Assembly (NCBI RefSeq): GCF_009727055.1
Contig: NC_052355.1
Location: forward strand, 8,328,616 to 8,392,615
Reading direction: 5' to 3'
Length of the DNA: 64,000 nucleotides
From: Benincasa hispida
Lineage: Eukaryota > Streptophyta > Magnoliopsida > Cucurbitales > Cucurbitaceae
Shown here: positions 33,651-46,369 of the stretch, piece after piece
How the letters are laid out: each line of letters starts with the position of its first letter
Numbering within the stretch: position 1 is the first letter of the stretch
The notes under the pieces: generated by a model
Told to the model about the DNA's origin: nothing
Database searches by the model: none
Seen by the model: the letters and a program-made list of their open reading frames with translations, nothing else
Position numbers and translations under genes: made by a program

Positions 33651-34187
33651 AGATAGCCAAAACGGATAAAGATGGATCCTTATCCATTATATGAATACTT
33701 GAAATTTATGGTAATTATATGAATACTTGAAATTTATGTGGCGACATAAAGATGGATCAAGTTCGAGTAGATAGCCAAAACGGTCTATAGTATATGAATA
33801 AGGTTGGGTGTCTTATTCCGGTAACACTATCAGATGCGGCCCACTCTATAGTTGTTACAATTTGTTGTAGTGTGCTACAAATGAAGTGATCCTGATTTGA
33901 TCATTTAGTGACATGAGGAGCAGGGGCATCCTATACAATGAGTTTTCAGAAGATCAGACCAAGAATGTCGTTTACTGTTGAAGTCTAACTGTTTCAAAAT
34001 GATGACCTAGGTAACTCGATCTTAATCCTGAACTAACTATGAACTCTTGTTTATGTGGGATTATCCTTAGATTTTCATAAGTGAATGTTGGATCAATAGC
34101 ACTGGCTCAATAAGCCTCCCATTTAAGGGGTAAGACCGGGTAGATAACTGGGGACATAGAGTACAAGAAAAAATTTACACCTACCCG
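33651..34187 (+). repeat. Family W LTR fragment
   Basis: Matches the interior of 13149-15089 from AAAGATGGATC to CACCTACCCGATTT, then stops at a gypsy LTR joint. It has a 27-bp tandem duplication (ATATGAATACTTGAAATTTA repeated at 33692-33739). Confidence 0.7.
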
Positions 34188-34740
34188 ATTTACACTTATA
34201 CTTACAATTTCACAATTTCATAATAATTTCATAATAATTCGCATGGTACACATTTATACTTACATAATAAGTCACATGAAGTTATGCTTATCAACATATA
34301 TCTTATTTTTCCTAGCGCCAAGGCATTCTAATAGTGGTGTCACTTATCTCAAAATTTAGGTCCATGCTCATTCATCCTCTTAATATATTTCATAAAATTC
34401 TAGATCATGTTCATACATATAACATATTTCAAACATATTTCATGCTTATCTAAATACCAGGACCAACAAGGTTATCCTTAATTTCATTGTCTGACACGAA
34501 GGCGGTTCTAATAGTAAGGTTACCTCAAAATTAAATCCACATAAACCGAAGCAAGTTTATCTTCTTCTTGCCAAGCAAGACCTCTAAGCAACATTTAAAA
34601 TAATAAATCTAGTATTTAAATTAATCTTTTGGGTCTAACTCCAAATAACTAATTTACTCAAAGGTCTCCAATTTAACTTTACCGAAATTGTGGCTTGGTC
34701 CAAAATTAATTCTAAAAGCCTAATTCTATTAGCAAACCTG
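34188..34740 (-). repeat. Gypsy LTR fragment, continues at 40883-41045
   Basis: Homologous to 16380-16880. The complete copia element at 34741-40877 splits it between ACCTG copies. Its right end joins copia leader at about 41045, as at 16880. Confidence 0.65.
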
Positions 34741-36677
34741 TGAAGGAAATCAGAACTTGAGATTTCCATGAGCAGCGGAACAAGACTACTCCAAATCATA
34801 ATCATGAATGAACATATATTTACAGTCGATTTGAAAACAAATGGCTATACAATTACAATGCAAAAATTATAGCATGACCAGCAAATGTACACAGGGAAAA
34901 AATGTAAGAACAAATGAAGCAGTGTCTACACGCTTCGATGCACACGGCCGCTCGAACAACAGCAACCTCGAATACTCGATCTACACAACCGTAACACCGC
35001 ACGAACACTTTGCGCTCGTTCTCAACAACTTCACCGGTCACGACCTCCTCCGCAACATGAATGGCCTCCACAGAACCACGAACATCCTCCAGAAAACCTC
35101 GACGGTGTTGAGTTGAATCTGACACCACCAATAAGGCAACCTTGGTATTCATGGTATGAAAATCCATAGGGTGGGCTCTATTCGGACTTGGTATGAGGCA
35201 GATGAAAAGAGGAAACAACAATCGCATACACGACTGGGTAAGTGGGAGATGGCTGAGACCTATCATATAGGTCGATGCCCAATCGTTTAGATAAAGCTAT
35301 GCGATCGTCCAACAAAAGCTATGTGATCGTTTAGCTCGGTCTGTCGCCTACAGACACTACACAATCGTTTACCTTGAGCCACTGGTCGTCTAACAAAACT
35401 ATGTGATCGTTTAGTAAATATTACACGATCGTTTAGCGCACCCAACTTTCGTTTAGTAAATCCGAATTTACTTGATGACTTTGTGATAACCAACTTATCA
35501 TACTATATTTATAACCTATAGTTTTAATAATTCATCTCATGCAACATATAAACCATAGTTCTTTTTTTATTCCATGGTACTTCATGTAAAACTCATTTAC
35601 ATCAATCCTCCACTAGATGTATCTTATACATCATACTGATTATATCATATATAATCAAAATACCTCTTATTAATTAAACATTTCAAATCAACACCAAGAA
35701 CTGATCCTCAATAGAATCCAAGCTACCAAGAGGACCTCATGGACTTGTAGCACCGAAGCTCCAATGGTACGTGAAACTCTTTAGTCACGGGATCCACCAT
35801 CCGTTAACTGTCGGCACTCCACTAAAGATCGATAGTTGAACTCTCCTTACTACAGATATATTATGTGTCTATCTTAACCAATCAGCAGTGCGATAACCCT
35901 TCACAGATCGCTCGTAAGTACAGCTGGCCAATAACCGTTATGCCTCTGTAGTTACATCTGTCTCCTTAAGTACCATTGATCCCTCTAATGAACATAAGTC
36001 ATAGTCCTACTATGACTCAGTCTTCTCTTCTAAAGGGAGCAATCTCTCTACTTATCCCTACTTTGGGAAAGAATTGAATTTCATCTTGTGGATTGAGTTC
36101 CCAGCTCCAAGATTAGACAAGTCCCCAAAAAGGTAGGCATGTTGATTTGGCAATCTGGCCACTCTCACCCATACTAATCAAAGGACCACCCTCAAAGGCA
36201 GGAGTTCCCAAAACACTGAGGATTGAGGTCGTGTCACCTATGGTCGTTTAGGTGAGATGCAAGTCTCTAGTATCAACGGTGTTATATACAGACTCTAGTC
36301 ATCTCGTGGTCTAAATCTTATACAGACCCTATGTATAGGACACCCGCGCTCCACATCTTCACATGGTTAGGATCAACCATCTGTAGTAGTTTACAACACT
36401 TGCAAACCTCTACAAAGCAGGTCATGTCCGTAGTGTCACCAGGATCAGGTATCCCACCTTAATCCTTATACTACAGACCTATTTAGAATATCACTTAAGG
36501 CATGATCCACTTGTATATTACATACACATGCTTAAGTTCACATAAGATAACCAAGGAGCTTTGTTTATTGGATATGAGTAAATGCCAGAAGTAAATAACA
36601 ATTATTTTATTCATTGAACAATATGTATCTTTACAAAACAACGAGACTCTGGGAGAATTAGGACATCAATGGCAACA
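34741..36677 (-). repeat. 3' LTR of family Y element
   Basis: Plus strand TGAAGGAAATC to GGCAACA, 1937 bp; matches the 9284-11409 solo LTR with a deletion of roughly 190 bp. Carries CGATCG-type motifs at 35270-35465. Confidence 0.88.
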
Positions 36678-36692
36678 ATCTCCCACTTGTCC
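36678..36692 (-). other. Polypurine tract
   Basis: Minus strand GGACAAGTGGGAGAT directly before the 3' LTR start TGTTGCC. AAGTGGGAGAT is a typical plus-strand priming tract for this class. Confidence 0.75.
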
Positions 36693-36779
36693 TAATGACT
36701 CGGGAGACTAATGTACAATACAATATAAAAATGTACAATATACAATAAACTAGGGCATACCCTAGTATCATCTCCCATT

Positions 36780-37760
36780 TGCCCTAGACAAGATGTCGCA
36801 TGTCCGCAGACCCAGACCTTCCAGGTGACCCTTGAACACTTTAGCCGTGAGGGCCTTTGTAAAGGGATCAATAACGTTGTATCCCGTAAGGATCAGATCC
36901 TTAGCTCCATATACAAGCATGTAATCCCTCGTTCTTCGAAGATACTTGAGGAACGTCTTAACAATTGTCTAGTGATCAAAACCTCCATTGCTTTCTTAAA
37001 AGATAACGGATCCTTGGCCCTGTCATTTGTAATGAAATTTTGGGTTTCAGTCAAACCCATGTAGCGATCCGGTAGGTTCATAACTCTCCCACTACGTCGA
37101 GGTAGTCTCAACTCTTGAGCTGGTTGACTAGACGTCCCAACCTCAACAACTTCTCAATCCTATTGTGGTTGATGTGACCTAACCTAAGATGCCAAAGATG
37201 GGTGTTTTCCTTTGGAGAAACCTTTGTTCTTTTAGCTGTTATTGTCATACTAAATATTTAAGTGTTAAACAAGGTTTTTAGGACTAACGGCCTCAGTACA
37301 TATAAGTTATTTTCCATTGAACCATAACCAATCTCCATTCCATTCTTGAAAATAAATACTTTATTCTAAAAAAAAGAGACGGTATACCTTGTTCAATGAG
37401 AAAAGAAACCGAGATTAAGTTCCTCTTATATGAGGAACTACAAAACATTATCCAATAATAGATAACGTTTCTTGTCAACAAATAACTTCAGTCTGCCTAC
37501 AACAATAGCTGAAACAACCTCACCAGTACCAACTCGAAGAGTCATCTCTCCCTATGCCAACGTTTGCTAGGAACTAAATCCTTGGTAACAGGAACTGACA
37601 TAATTTGTAGCACCTGAATCAAGGAACTAGGTAGAATCATTACTCTCTACCAGATATGTCTCCAAGACCAATAAATCATATTTACTGTCTTGTCTCCTTT
37701 TATGGAGAGTAACGGGATGGAGTTCGTTTGCCACGAAATTTGTTTCACACGAATCTTTCC
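36780..37760 (-). pseudogene. Copia pol remnants: protease, pre-integrase, RNase H tail
   Basis: From 37760 leftward: a gag scrap (YLQWKDSCETNFVAN), a joint to QDSKYDLLVLETYL, and protease LDSGATNYVS with intact D-S-G (Asp codon 37618-37620). Then RLKLFVDKKR and the pre-integrase motif THLWHLRLGHINHNRIEKLL (about 37150-37210). A jump skips the integrase core to AQELRLPRRSGRV and DPLSFKKAMEV. A second jump skips all of RT to RTRDYMLVYGAKDLILTGY. A third joins the RNase H end IDPFTKALTAKVFKGHLEGL. Three domain-scale deletions in one copy leave no polymerase or integrase activity. Confidence 0.85.
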
Positions 37761-40050
37761 ACTGTAAATAATCAGTCATTTTTAAAAGCTTTAAATTGAA
37801 ATACTAACGAGTTGTTGAATAGAAAAACACATTGACCTACGTTAGGTTTTAAGCAAATACCCGTTGGAAAACAAAACAACATCCAACAAGGTTTTAGAAA
37901 AACTAACATGAACCCCGTATGACATCTAGTTTCGCAATGACACTTCAAAGGTTTAGGACAAAAGCCGCTGAAGGGAGGTCAATTATCCCTCATCTGAATC
38001 GAGAAGTTCTCAACCAGTCATTAATACCAGAACAACTCTTGTTCCTATAACAACAAGCCATCATTGATTTGAGAAAGAGATCATTAACTTACTTAACAAT
38101 CTCCCTAAGTGTGACCCACCATTTTAAGCCTTAGAGGTCCGTCCCAAAAGGCCAATCCGAAGGGACAAAATCTGATTGGGGAAAAACCTAAAGCGGCCCT
38201 ATCCATTTCTGGAGTTCACCTTGATATTGACCAACTGCAGAAAACCCAATCGAAGGGGGACGCTCTGAAGACGACACGAGGGCGTACAGAATGATCTCAC
38301 GGTGTGAACCAATGACAGAGACCATAGGATATGTTGACACAAACCCTTCACCTACTTAATATAAATACTCTCTTCGTCCACCTTGATATTCACTCATGCA
38401 AACACCATCCGAAGGGGGATGCATCCTGGGCATCTCGAGGCCAAGCATAAATCTCACGATGTGAACATACATGGAGAAACATGAGTGGAATCATAGACAT
38501 ATCTGATACGCCTCCTCCTCCCACTGAGTATTTTATAACCTAAGGTTTAGCTTACTTTGAAAAAACACGGCTAAGGATTTTAACTAAGTGACTTTTAGGT
38601 TTTCCCAAGAGTAACATTTACCTTAGATAGTTGAACAACTTTTGATCATCATCCATTAAACGCTTTAACGGAGTCTTTGACCAAAACGTCGCATGCTTGT
38701 TGAAAATCTATCTAATTCACCTTTCCAGGTAGGTTCCCAGGTAGGGGTGTTACATTTCCGTCAACTTAAGAACTCCAGCCTAGCCAGAACCCGCCTTAGA
38801 CAAAAGGTCCCTTATAGATACGTTTACAACAAATTTAATCTTTTATTCCAACCAATTTAATCCTATTAAACCGATTTTAAAAGTTTAATCTATGTTACTA
38901 AACTATTTAGAACCACTTGAACTTAGGTCTATCTCAATCCAATTTTTAAAACCCTTTTTAAAAAACTTGAGTTCACCCTATGTCTGCATGCCACTCTGAA
39001 TTATTGATTTTAGGTCTAATTTCCTTTATAACACTTATAAATTGAAACAACCACAATGCTAAGCTAACACATGCAAGGAACTTATAACCATTATAAACAA
39101 CCTCAGTGTCATGCTCAATGCATTATCCATTCATTGCTACTTCTTTTAAATAACACTTATACGAAACTGCAATGAAATAAGAAAAACATGCTTCTATTAA
39201 CCCTTAGACTATAACACTTATAATAAAAGGATGATGCATGATAATGCTCACTGCATGCAAAATATAACTCTTATATTTCATGATGCATGCGCATGCTTTC
39301 AAGTAATTTCTTCATGCAATATTATAACATTTATAATACATGATGCATGAATAATTGCACAACCTAAGGTGGGTTTTTAACTATATGACAAACACTTTGG
39401 CATATAAGTACCATACATCACATGTATAAGCAATAAAAGTTGATGAGCCGAGTAAAATTTCCTTAAAACACAAAAAGGAAAGCTAACTATTACAAAGACA
39501 AGGAGTCTCCAGTTCAAATAGGCGAACCGGGTCTTGAACCGCTCAGCAAAGCATCGCTTCTTCAACCATCGTGTACTAAGCACCCCGCGATCGTCTACAC
39601 GATAAAACAAACACTTCGTTCTATCGCTTGCCAGTGCTCTAGAGTTAAACGACCGTTTAGCATATACTATACGATCGTCGATAAAAATCCAAACGATCGT
39701 TTAGTTATTACTACATGATCGTGTACCGTAAATAATCGATGAAGCTTAATGTACACGATCGCGTAACGTGCTCAGCACAACGCCTGCCTTCCGTGATCGT
39801 CTAAGTGACTACAATGTCGCGAAGCATCATTGCCTAAGCGATTGCTTAGCTAGTGTCTCCGTATCGCATATGCACGATCGCATAGGTAGTAACTTAGCTG
39901 GCTAACTACGCGATCGTCTAGTGCGCGTCTTCTACTAAACGACGAGCATCGCATGCTCCCACTATGATCGCCTACCTCTAGCGCCTACGTGATCGCATAA
40001 CCAACGCTATGCGATATGGTAAACAATTTATCTCATCGCTTAACATTTGC
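37761..40050 (-). other. Copia leader, family Y
   Basis: Non-coding; the reverse complement corresponds to 57360-59300 of the plus-strand copia element, with CACGGTGTGAA/CACACCGTGAG-type blocks near 38300-38460. 39590-40050 is a dense array of CGATCG-centred repeats. Confidence 0.65.
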
Positions 40051-40877
40051 TCACAGATCGCTCGTAAGTATAACTGGGCCAATAACCGTTATGCCCCTGT
40101 AGTTACATCTGTCTCCTTAAGTACCACTGATCCCTCTAATAAACATAAGTCATAGTCCTACTATGACTGAGTCTTCTCTTCCAAAGAGAAGTTGTGGCCA
40201 CTATGTTCAAGCCTCGAAATCATCTCTTAAGGGAGCAATCTCTCTATTTATCCCTACCTCGAGAAAGGAGTGAATTCCATCTTGTGGATTGAGTTCCCAG
40301 GTCCCAGATTAGATAAGTGCCCAAAAAGGTAGGCATGTTGAGATGGCAATTTGACCACTCTCACCCATACTAATCAAAGGACTCCCCTCAAAGGCAGGAG
40401 TTTCCAAAAAACTTAGGATTTAGGTCGTGTCACTTATGGTCATTTAGTTGAGATGCAAGTCTGTAGTATCAATGGTATTATATGCAGAGTCTAGTCATCT
40501 CGTGGCTTAGGTCTTATAAAACTCTTTGTATAGGACACCCCCGTTCCACGTCTCCACATGAATGGTTAAGATCAACCATTTGTAGTAGTTTACAACACCT
40601 TGTAAACCTCTACAATGCTGGCCGTATCCGTAGTGTCACCAGGATCAGGTATCCCACCTTACTCCTTATACTAAAGACCTATTTAGGTTATCACTTAAGG
40701 CAAGATCCACTTGTATATCACATATACATGCTTAAGTTCACATAAGATAACCAAGTAGCTTTGTTTATTGGATATGAGTAAATGCCAGAATTAAATAATA
40801 ATTATTTTATTCATTAAACAATATGTATCTTTACAAAACAACTAGACTCTAGGAGAATTAGGACACCAATCCCAATA
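40051..40877 (-). repeat. 5' LTR of family Y element, 3' part deleted
   Basis: Begins CACAGATCGCTCGTAAG (mid-LTR) and ends CCCAATA, the slightly changed LTR start. TSD ACCTG follows. Confidence 0.82.
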
Positions 40878-40882
40878 ACCTG

Positions 40883-41045
40883 AATATATGTAAATTCCAA
40901 AATTAATAACTTAATTTTCAATAATTACTCTTAATCCAAAAGAAGACCAGATCAGGTACTCACCCGAAACTGCAACAAAGTCAATCCTTCGTAATGTCGG
41001 ACAGCACATTTCGTCCTTAAAATTCCTCCAAAGCTCAAATTTATG
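40883..41045 (-). repeat. Gypsy LTR fragment, right piece
   Basis: Continues 34188-34740 after the family Y element. The sequence around 40883-41020 is missing from the 16.86-kb paralogue, so that copy carries a deletion. Confidence 0.5.
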
Positions 41046-42162
41046 GCCCAAACATAATGTATCTGCATATTGTATGCCATGTATATTTAAAATCTCTCCA
41101 TAGGAAGCATGTTACATGCATTGAAAATATATTATAAAGAGTTATAATATATAGTATGCATGTGTACGGCTTCTAGAGTTTAATATAAGTGTTATATTAA
41201 AGTTTGAATGCCTTTTATGTATGTTATGAATGCAAAGCATGTCTATTATATTATAAGTTGTTATAAAATTAGATTGGACATTAAAATTCATAATAAAAGT
41301 AAGTTGCATGCTCACGTAGATATACAATTTGTTGTTTTTAGCTCTCACAACCCTAAGAGTTCACCACATGAGATTCATGCTTGGCTTCGTGTCACCCTGG
41401 GAGTAACCTCCATTCGGAAAGTGTTTGCATGGGTCAACATCGAAGTGAATAGGGGAAGTAGTTCATTGTAAGATTAAATATATACAATATATTGATCTTA
41501 ACTCTCACGTCCTTATGAGTTCACACCGTGAAATCCATGCTCGAATTCTTGTTGATTTTACCTTAACTGCTCCATTCGGAAAGTATCTGCATGTGTTAAT
41601 AGCAAGGTGAATGGGGGAAGTAGTTCATAGTAAACGGCTGAAGAATATGTGTCAACGTGTCTTGCGGTCTCTTCTGCTAGTTTGGACCATGAGATTCCTA
41701 TCTTGCGCCTGCTATAGTTTCTAGGTGGTATTAGCTATTTGTTAACCATGGCCATCCCCTTGGTGGGTTGTAACATAAAATTTGAAACAACTCAAACTCT
41801 AGAAATGGATAGGATTTCTTTGGTCCGTTCCCATTCTCAACTTTCCAATTCGGTAGCATCATTGGGGTCGACCTTTGAAGTCTGAAAATGGAGGGTTACA
41901 GTTGCAGAATTGCTAAGTGTTAGTAAGTTCTTGACTGAAAACCGTAACTAAATGAATATAGGAATAAGAGTTATTCTGGAGATAGTATTTAGTCAATAAT
42001 GTCTTGCTTTATTTGACTGCACCTCAGTAGCACATATTCTGGCTGAATATAGTATCATTGCAAATAAATAATGAATTTATGGGTACATTATTACTTTTGC
42101 TAAAGTTGAATTGGGTTTAAAAGCAGTTTACTAATTAATTTTTTTTTTTTAAATTCAACATG
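41046..42162 (+). other. Copia leader (copy C)
   Basis: Closely follows 16881-18403. Non-coding, with the same CACACCGTGA blocks; about 300 bp shorter through a gap after CTCACGTAG. Confidence 0.65.
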
Positions 42163-43212
42163 TCAAATTCTTCAAAATTGCACGTTTCCAGTTTAGTTAA
42201 CGATCTTAATAAATAAACATGGAAATCGGATATACTAGCGAACGATGATTTGAAATTTTTTTTAACAGAGGAATGTGCTCAAACTCCAAGTTCTTCTGCA
42301 AACCAAAAGAGTTGGTAAGTATATGACAGATGGATTAAGACTAATGAAAAAGCCTGAAACATTATTCTAGCAAATATACCTAATATATTAGCTAAGAAAT
42401 TTGAGAACATGACTTCTTCTAAAGAAATCATGAGTGTCATAGATGAAGAAACACAAAAAGCACAACATAGTAAATATGATTTGCTTATAATTAAGACATG
42501 TTTAGTGGAAAATGATAAAAGAACCTGATAATTGATTCAGGTGCCACTAATCATATCTGTGCTTTCTCTTAAGAAACTAGTTCCTAGAGAAGACTTACAG
42601 AAGGAAAAGCAACCTTTAAGGTAGGGCCCGGGGAGGTTGTTTCAACTAAAACAGTGGGAGATATGAAGTTATTTGTTAGAAATAGTACATTTTACTTGAA
42701 AATGTTTATTATATTCCTTGTATGAAAAGGAATTGAATTTGTATCTCATGTTTGCCAGAACACAATTATAAAGTTTCTTTTGAAAATAATGAAATGTTCA
42801 TTATTTCGAAAGGAATTAAGAATTGTTCTACGAATTTAGAAAATAACTTATACGTGTTAAAAAAATACCTAAGGTAAAAGCCCTTTTGAATATAGAGATG
42901 TTTAAAACAGCTGAAACTCATAAAAGAAAAGAAAAATTTATCAAAATTTCTATCTTTGGTGCCTAAGACTAGGTTACATTATAGGATTGGGAGATTGGTT
43001 AAGAATGGACTTCTAAACAAGTTAGAAGATAGCTCCTTACCGCCATGTGAATCTTGTCTCGAGGGTAAGATGACCAAAAGATCTTTTACATGAAAAAGTC
43101 TTAGAGCTAAAGAACCCTTAGAGCTAGTACATTCAGACCTTTGTGGTCTGATGAATGTCAAAGTGACATCGATGATTATTCAAGATATGGTTACATTGAC
43201 CTAATGCATCAT
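42163..43212 (+). pseudogene. Ty1/copia gag-protease-integrase remnant (copy C)
   Basis: Gag starts ATGTCAAATTC. It has the same gag-to-protease jump as copy B (EIMSVI followed by AQHSKYDLL). The protease site IDSGATNHIC keeps D-S-G (Asp codon 42534-42536). The pre-integrase and zinc region (LPPCESCLEGKMTKRSF) and HSDLCGLMNVK follow, with part of the DDYSRYG segment lost. The reading ends at LMHH (ATCAT, 43208-43212), where the outer LTR starts. The rest of this gene order continues in copy A of unit 1, not here. Confidence 0.85.
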
Positions 43213-44353
43213 GGAAGGAAATGTGGGGATCGGTCCTAATTTTTCTTATTTCCCAAAATTCTCAAAATCACGGAACATTCAAGAAGAAGATTATGTATTC
43301 AAAATATAATTTCATAACATGCTAAGAAAGGGAAAAAGGATAAGTCACGAACCGATCTCCAAAACGCAAATCCCAATTGGGACACCCCAAAATGGATTCT
43401 TCTGTATTCTCCTTAGTGTTTGAGAATTTATAGGAGGTGTGGGCTTTGCCTTAGATTTGATGGAGGGAAAGAGAGGATTGAAAGATGGAAGAGAAGAATC
43501 CTTCTCTGTATTGTTTTTGCAGAGATTTTGATTTTTTTAGAGAACCAATTTCAAATCCACTTTATATGGAAGAAGACAACCTAACCATCTGCACTTAAAA
43601 GACGAGAGAAAATAGGGTGAGAGAGTTAACTCTGGTAAGCCATGTTTACCGTCACCCATAAACCTTTGCGACACAAATAATATTTATAAATCATCGAACA
43701 AACTACTTATACTAACTGGTAGTCAAACGGCAAGTCCGGGATCGAACCTCAGTGACACGCGGAAGATTAATTCATCGAAGCGTGTTTTCACTTAAAGAGA
43801 TAATGGGCGGGGGGGGACGGGGGGTTAGTGTGGATTTTTAATTGAAAGTGCATAAAATAAAGTGAAAGAAAAGTAGAGATAGAAATACAATTAGTCGAGA
43901 TGTCTTAGCGTAGAGAAATGGATTCACCCAATGTATTTTAGAGCATTGAACCGAATCATGACCTGAACTTCTTGTTATGCTTAGCCCAATTGATTGGACT
44001 TCGAACCAATGGTCCTAATGATTTAATTAATCGACATGCACAGAAAATGAATCCACTTCATTAAGATTGATAAATCCCATTATGTTCTAGGGATTATGCT
44101 AAGATGAGTGTTTAACTTCCAGCGTCTAATTAAATATTCACTATGGTTTTTCTCTAGTTTGATAGGAGCAATACTATTCTTTTTAGGCGACAAATCTCAT
44201 GTCTAATGATTTGCAAGCCTAGCTAACATATTGTTTCCATTGAGATTAACTTATAATTTAATGTCACATATTACAAGTTATCTCCAAGCATTAGAATTAT
44301 GCAACAAAATCATTGGGCGTCAATCAGCAATTAAAATCATGAAATTCATAAAT

Positions 44354-45174
44354 GGATTAGCTTTAGAGTAGCGTCATAAGTTAGGAATCAGTAATTATAC
44401 GAGATATAATTAGACGTTTAATTTTATGGATTAAATGGAATAGGAGAATTAATATTTAAATATGATTTAAATATTTGAAGGTTTATTTCTATAAAATTAA
44501 TTTAATATTTGATATTAAATTAATTAGAATTATTTAAATTGTTTAAATAATTATTTCTTAATAATATTAGAAAAATTATTTTATGAAATCAATTTTGTAA
44601 AATTAATAATATTTTTCATTTTTGAAATCAAATTGATTTTTAAAATCATATTTGGAAAGTTATAAAAACACAAATGGAATTTTTGTTTTTTCCATTATAT
44701 CTTCAACTTGATCCCACAAAACCCACCAACTTTGACTTCAATAACTCCAAGCATGAGTTGCATCTCGTGCAACCATCTTCTTTGTATGATAGTCTGCAAT
44801 ATATTGAGAAGATTAGAGTGGAATTGGGGCATGCATCTATAGAACATAATTTGGCTGAAAATTCGTATTGAAGAAGGTGTTCTTCAAGTGGGTTGAAGCA
44901 ATGAGCTTCTCTCTAAGTTCCTTTCGTTCAAGATTATTTTGAATCCCACAACTCAATCTAAGCTCCAAGAGAATAGTGGGGAAGTACTTGAGGTAGTCTA
45001 CAGCAAGATTTGGAGAAGTTTGCAACTGAGAATTAAGAGTTGAAGAAGTTGTACAAAGGTATGGCTTGAAACCCACTTGTTTTAGTATGAGCACGCTTTA
45101 GTTACTGCCAAAATTAATGAATTAAAGTGCTTATTGATCCTTGTTGCTTCCGCTGTTGCTGATACATTCCAACA
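44354..45174 (+). repeat. Family W LTR 3' part inside the gypsy LTR
   Basis: Ends ATACATTCCAACA like 13149-15089 (ACATTCCATCA); the 5' part of the LTR is missing. It replaces about 130 bp of the host LTR, so it is not a clean insertion. Frames such as 44674-44871 lie in the LTR. Confidence 0.6.
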
Positions 45175-45372
45175 AATCTTACCTTCCCATGGAGGATGAG
45201 AAGCTACAATCCGGCATTACTCGATTAACTACTAAAGAAACACCCAAAGAACAAGTGGAAGAGAGAAGAGAAGGAAAAATTGACTGGAGGCCAACGATGG
45301 GCGTCTAATTCTGACCTAAAGAAAAAAAAACATATATATAGTTCAGCGTCGTAGCGTTGCAATGCTGCACAG

Positions 45373-46369
45373 TTGAATGAAGCATACATAATGGACAAAT
45401 GAAGCATACATAATACAAGACAATTGCAAAGAATGAAGTTTCCCTAGTTGTGTTAGCTAAATACTTCTCAACCCATTCAACTGATTTAGCTACTTATGCG
45501 TGAATAACAGAGAGTGAACAGATATTGGAAGGAAATTCCATTTTTATAAATGAGTTTGGGTACAAAATAACAATGGGAGTTAAAGGTAGAGAGCCTGGTA
45601 GCAATTCCTTGCTGACCGAGGCTTTTACACTGAAATCTTTATTTTGTTCTAAAGATGTTCCCGCTTTGACAGACGTTGGCCCTCTCTCTGTCCTTGAAGC
45701 ATCCGGTGCTCTCCTAAGCTTATCGAAACGATCTGCCAGCATAACTTCATTCCTCGCGCCCACCTTAAAATGAAAGAAAACTATGAACAAAAGCATGCGA
45801 ACTGAAGTATGAAATCTCTAACTGTTGAACCCCTTCTCTGAAGAATGCCCTTGGTATTTATAGACATCGAAGGTGAACGACGGCTTCTCTCTTATGATTG
45901 TAGAGATGGGACGACTTTAATTCCTGACTGATGCACCGAATATTTGTCACCGAAAAGTTGAATGTACTTTGTGACCGTTATTGACTGTCAACTTAATTTG
46001 GATTCGGCTGTCATAAGCTTTTTGTCCCATCGCGATTAATTTGCCTTTCACCCAGATGCGCCCGCCATGTTGCGCTGACAAAGTTGCAGCGATCCTTCTC
46101 AGGCGAATGTTTGCGAACACAATCATCACAAAGCCTTGCGATGAATTTGTGCTCGACCAAAGATTTCCTATGATTGCAATTCTTGCATTTCGTGAACGCA
46201 TATTCTACACAAAAATATAAAAATCAACTATTCTAATGCGCTGAACGCATGTGACCACAATATTATGAAATTGATGCTTAATGGATGCAAATTATCATAT
46301 TTCATCAATGCAATCCTACATTGTTTAAGAACTTAGCACTATGATAACATGCATTTCTGCCCGTTATCA
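45373..46369 (-). repeat. Family V (Athila/Tat) LTR fragment
   Basis: On the minus strand begins TGATAACGGGCAGAAATGC and matches 62004-62965, including the TATA box (45855-45862). The last 690 bp of the LTR are absent, and it joins the host LTR inside its palindrome cluster. Confidence 0.75.

Larger units (their letters stand above)
34741..40877 (-). mobile_element. Complete but defective Ty1/copia element (family Y), TSD ACCTG
   Basis: ACCTG at 34736-34740 and 40878-40882 flanks a 6137-bp minus-strand element. Layout: 3' LTR 34741-36677, polypurine tract beside it, pol remnants 36780-37760, leader to about 40050, then only the 5' 827 bp of the upstream LTR (40051-40877). The upstream LTR's 3' part and primer site are gone. 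The perfect TSD shows that both outer ends are original. The internal losses therefore happened either after insertion or in a template copied in trans. Confidence 0.9.

Noticed and set aside
34841..35266. Two opposing frames (91 and 137 codons) as genes
   Set aside because: They lie in the 3' LTR of the family Y element; the 9284-11409 copy has different frames at the same place.
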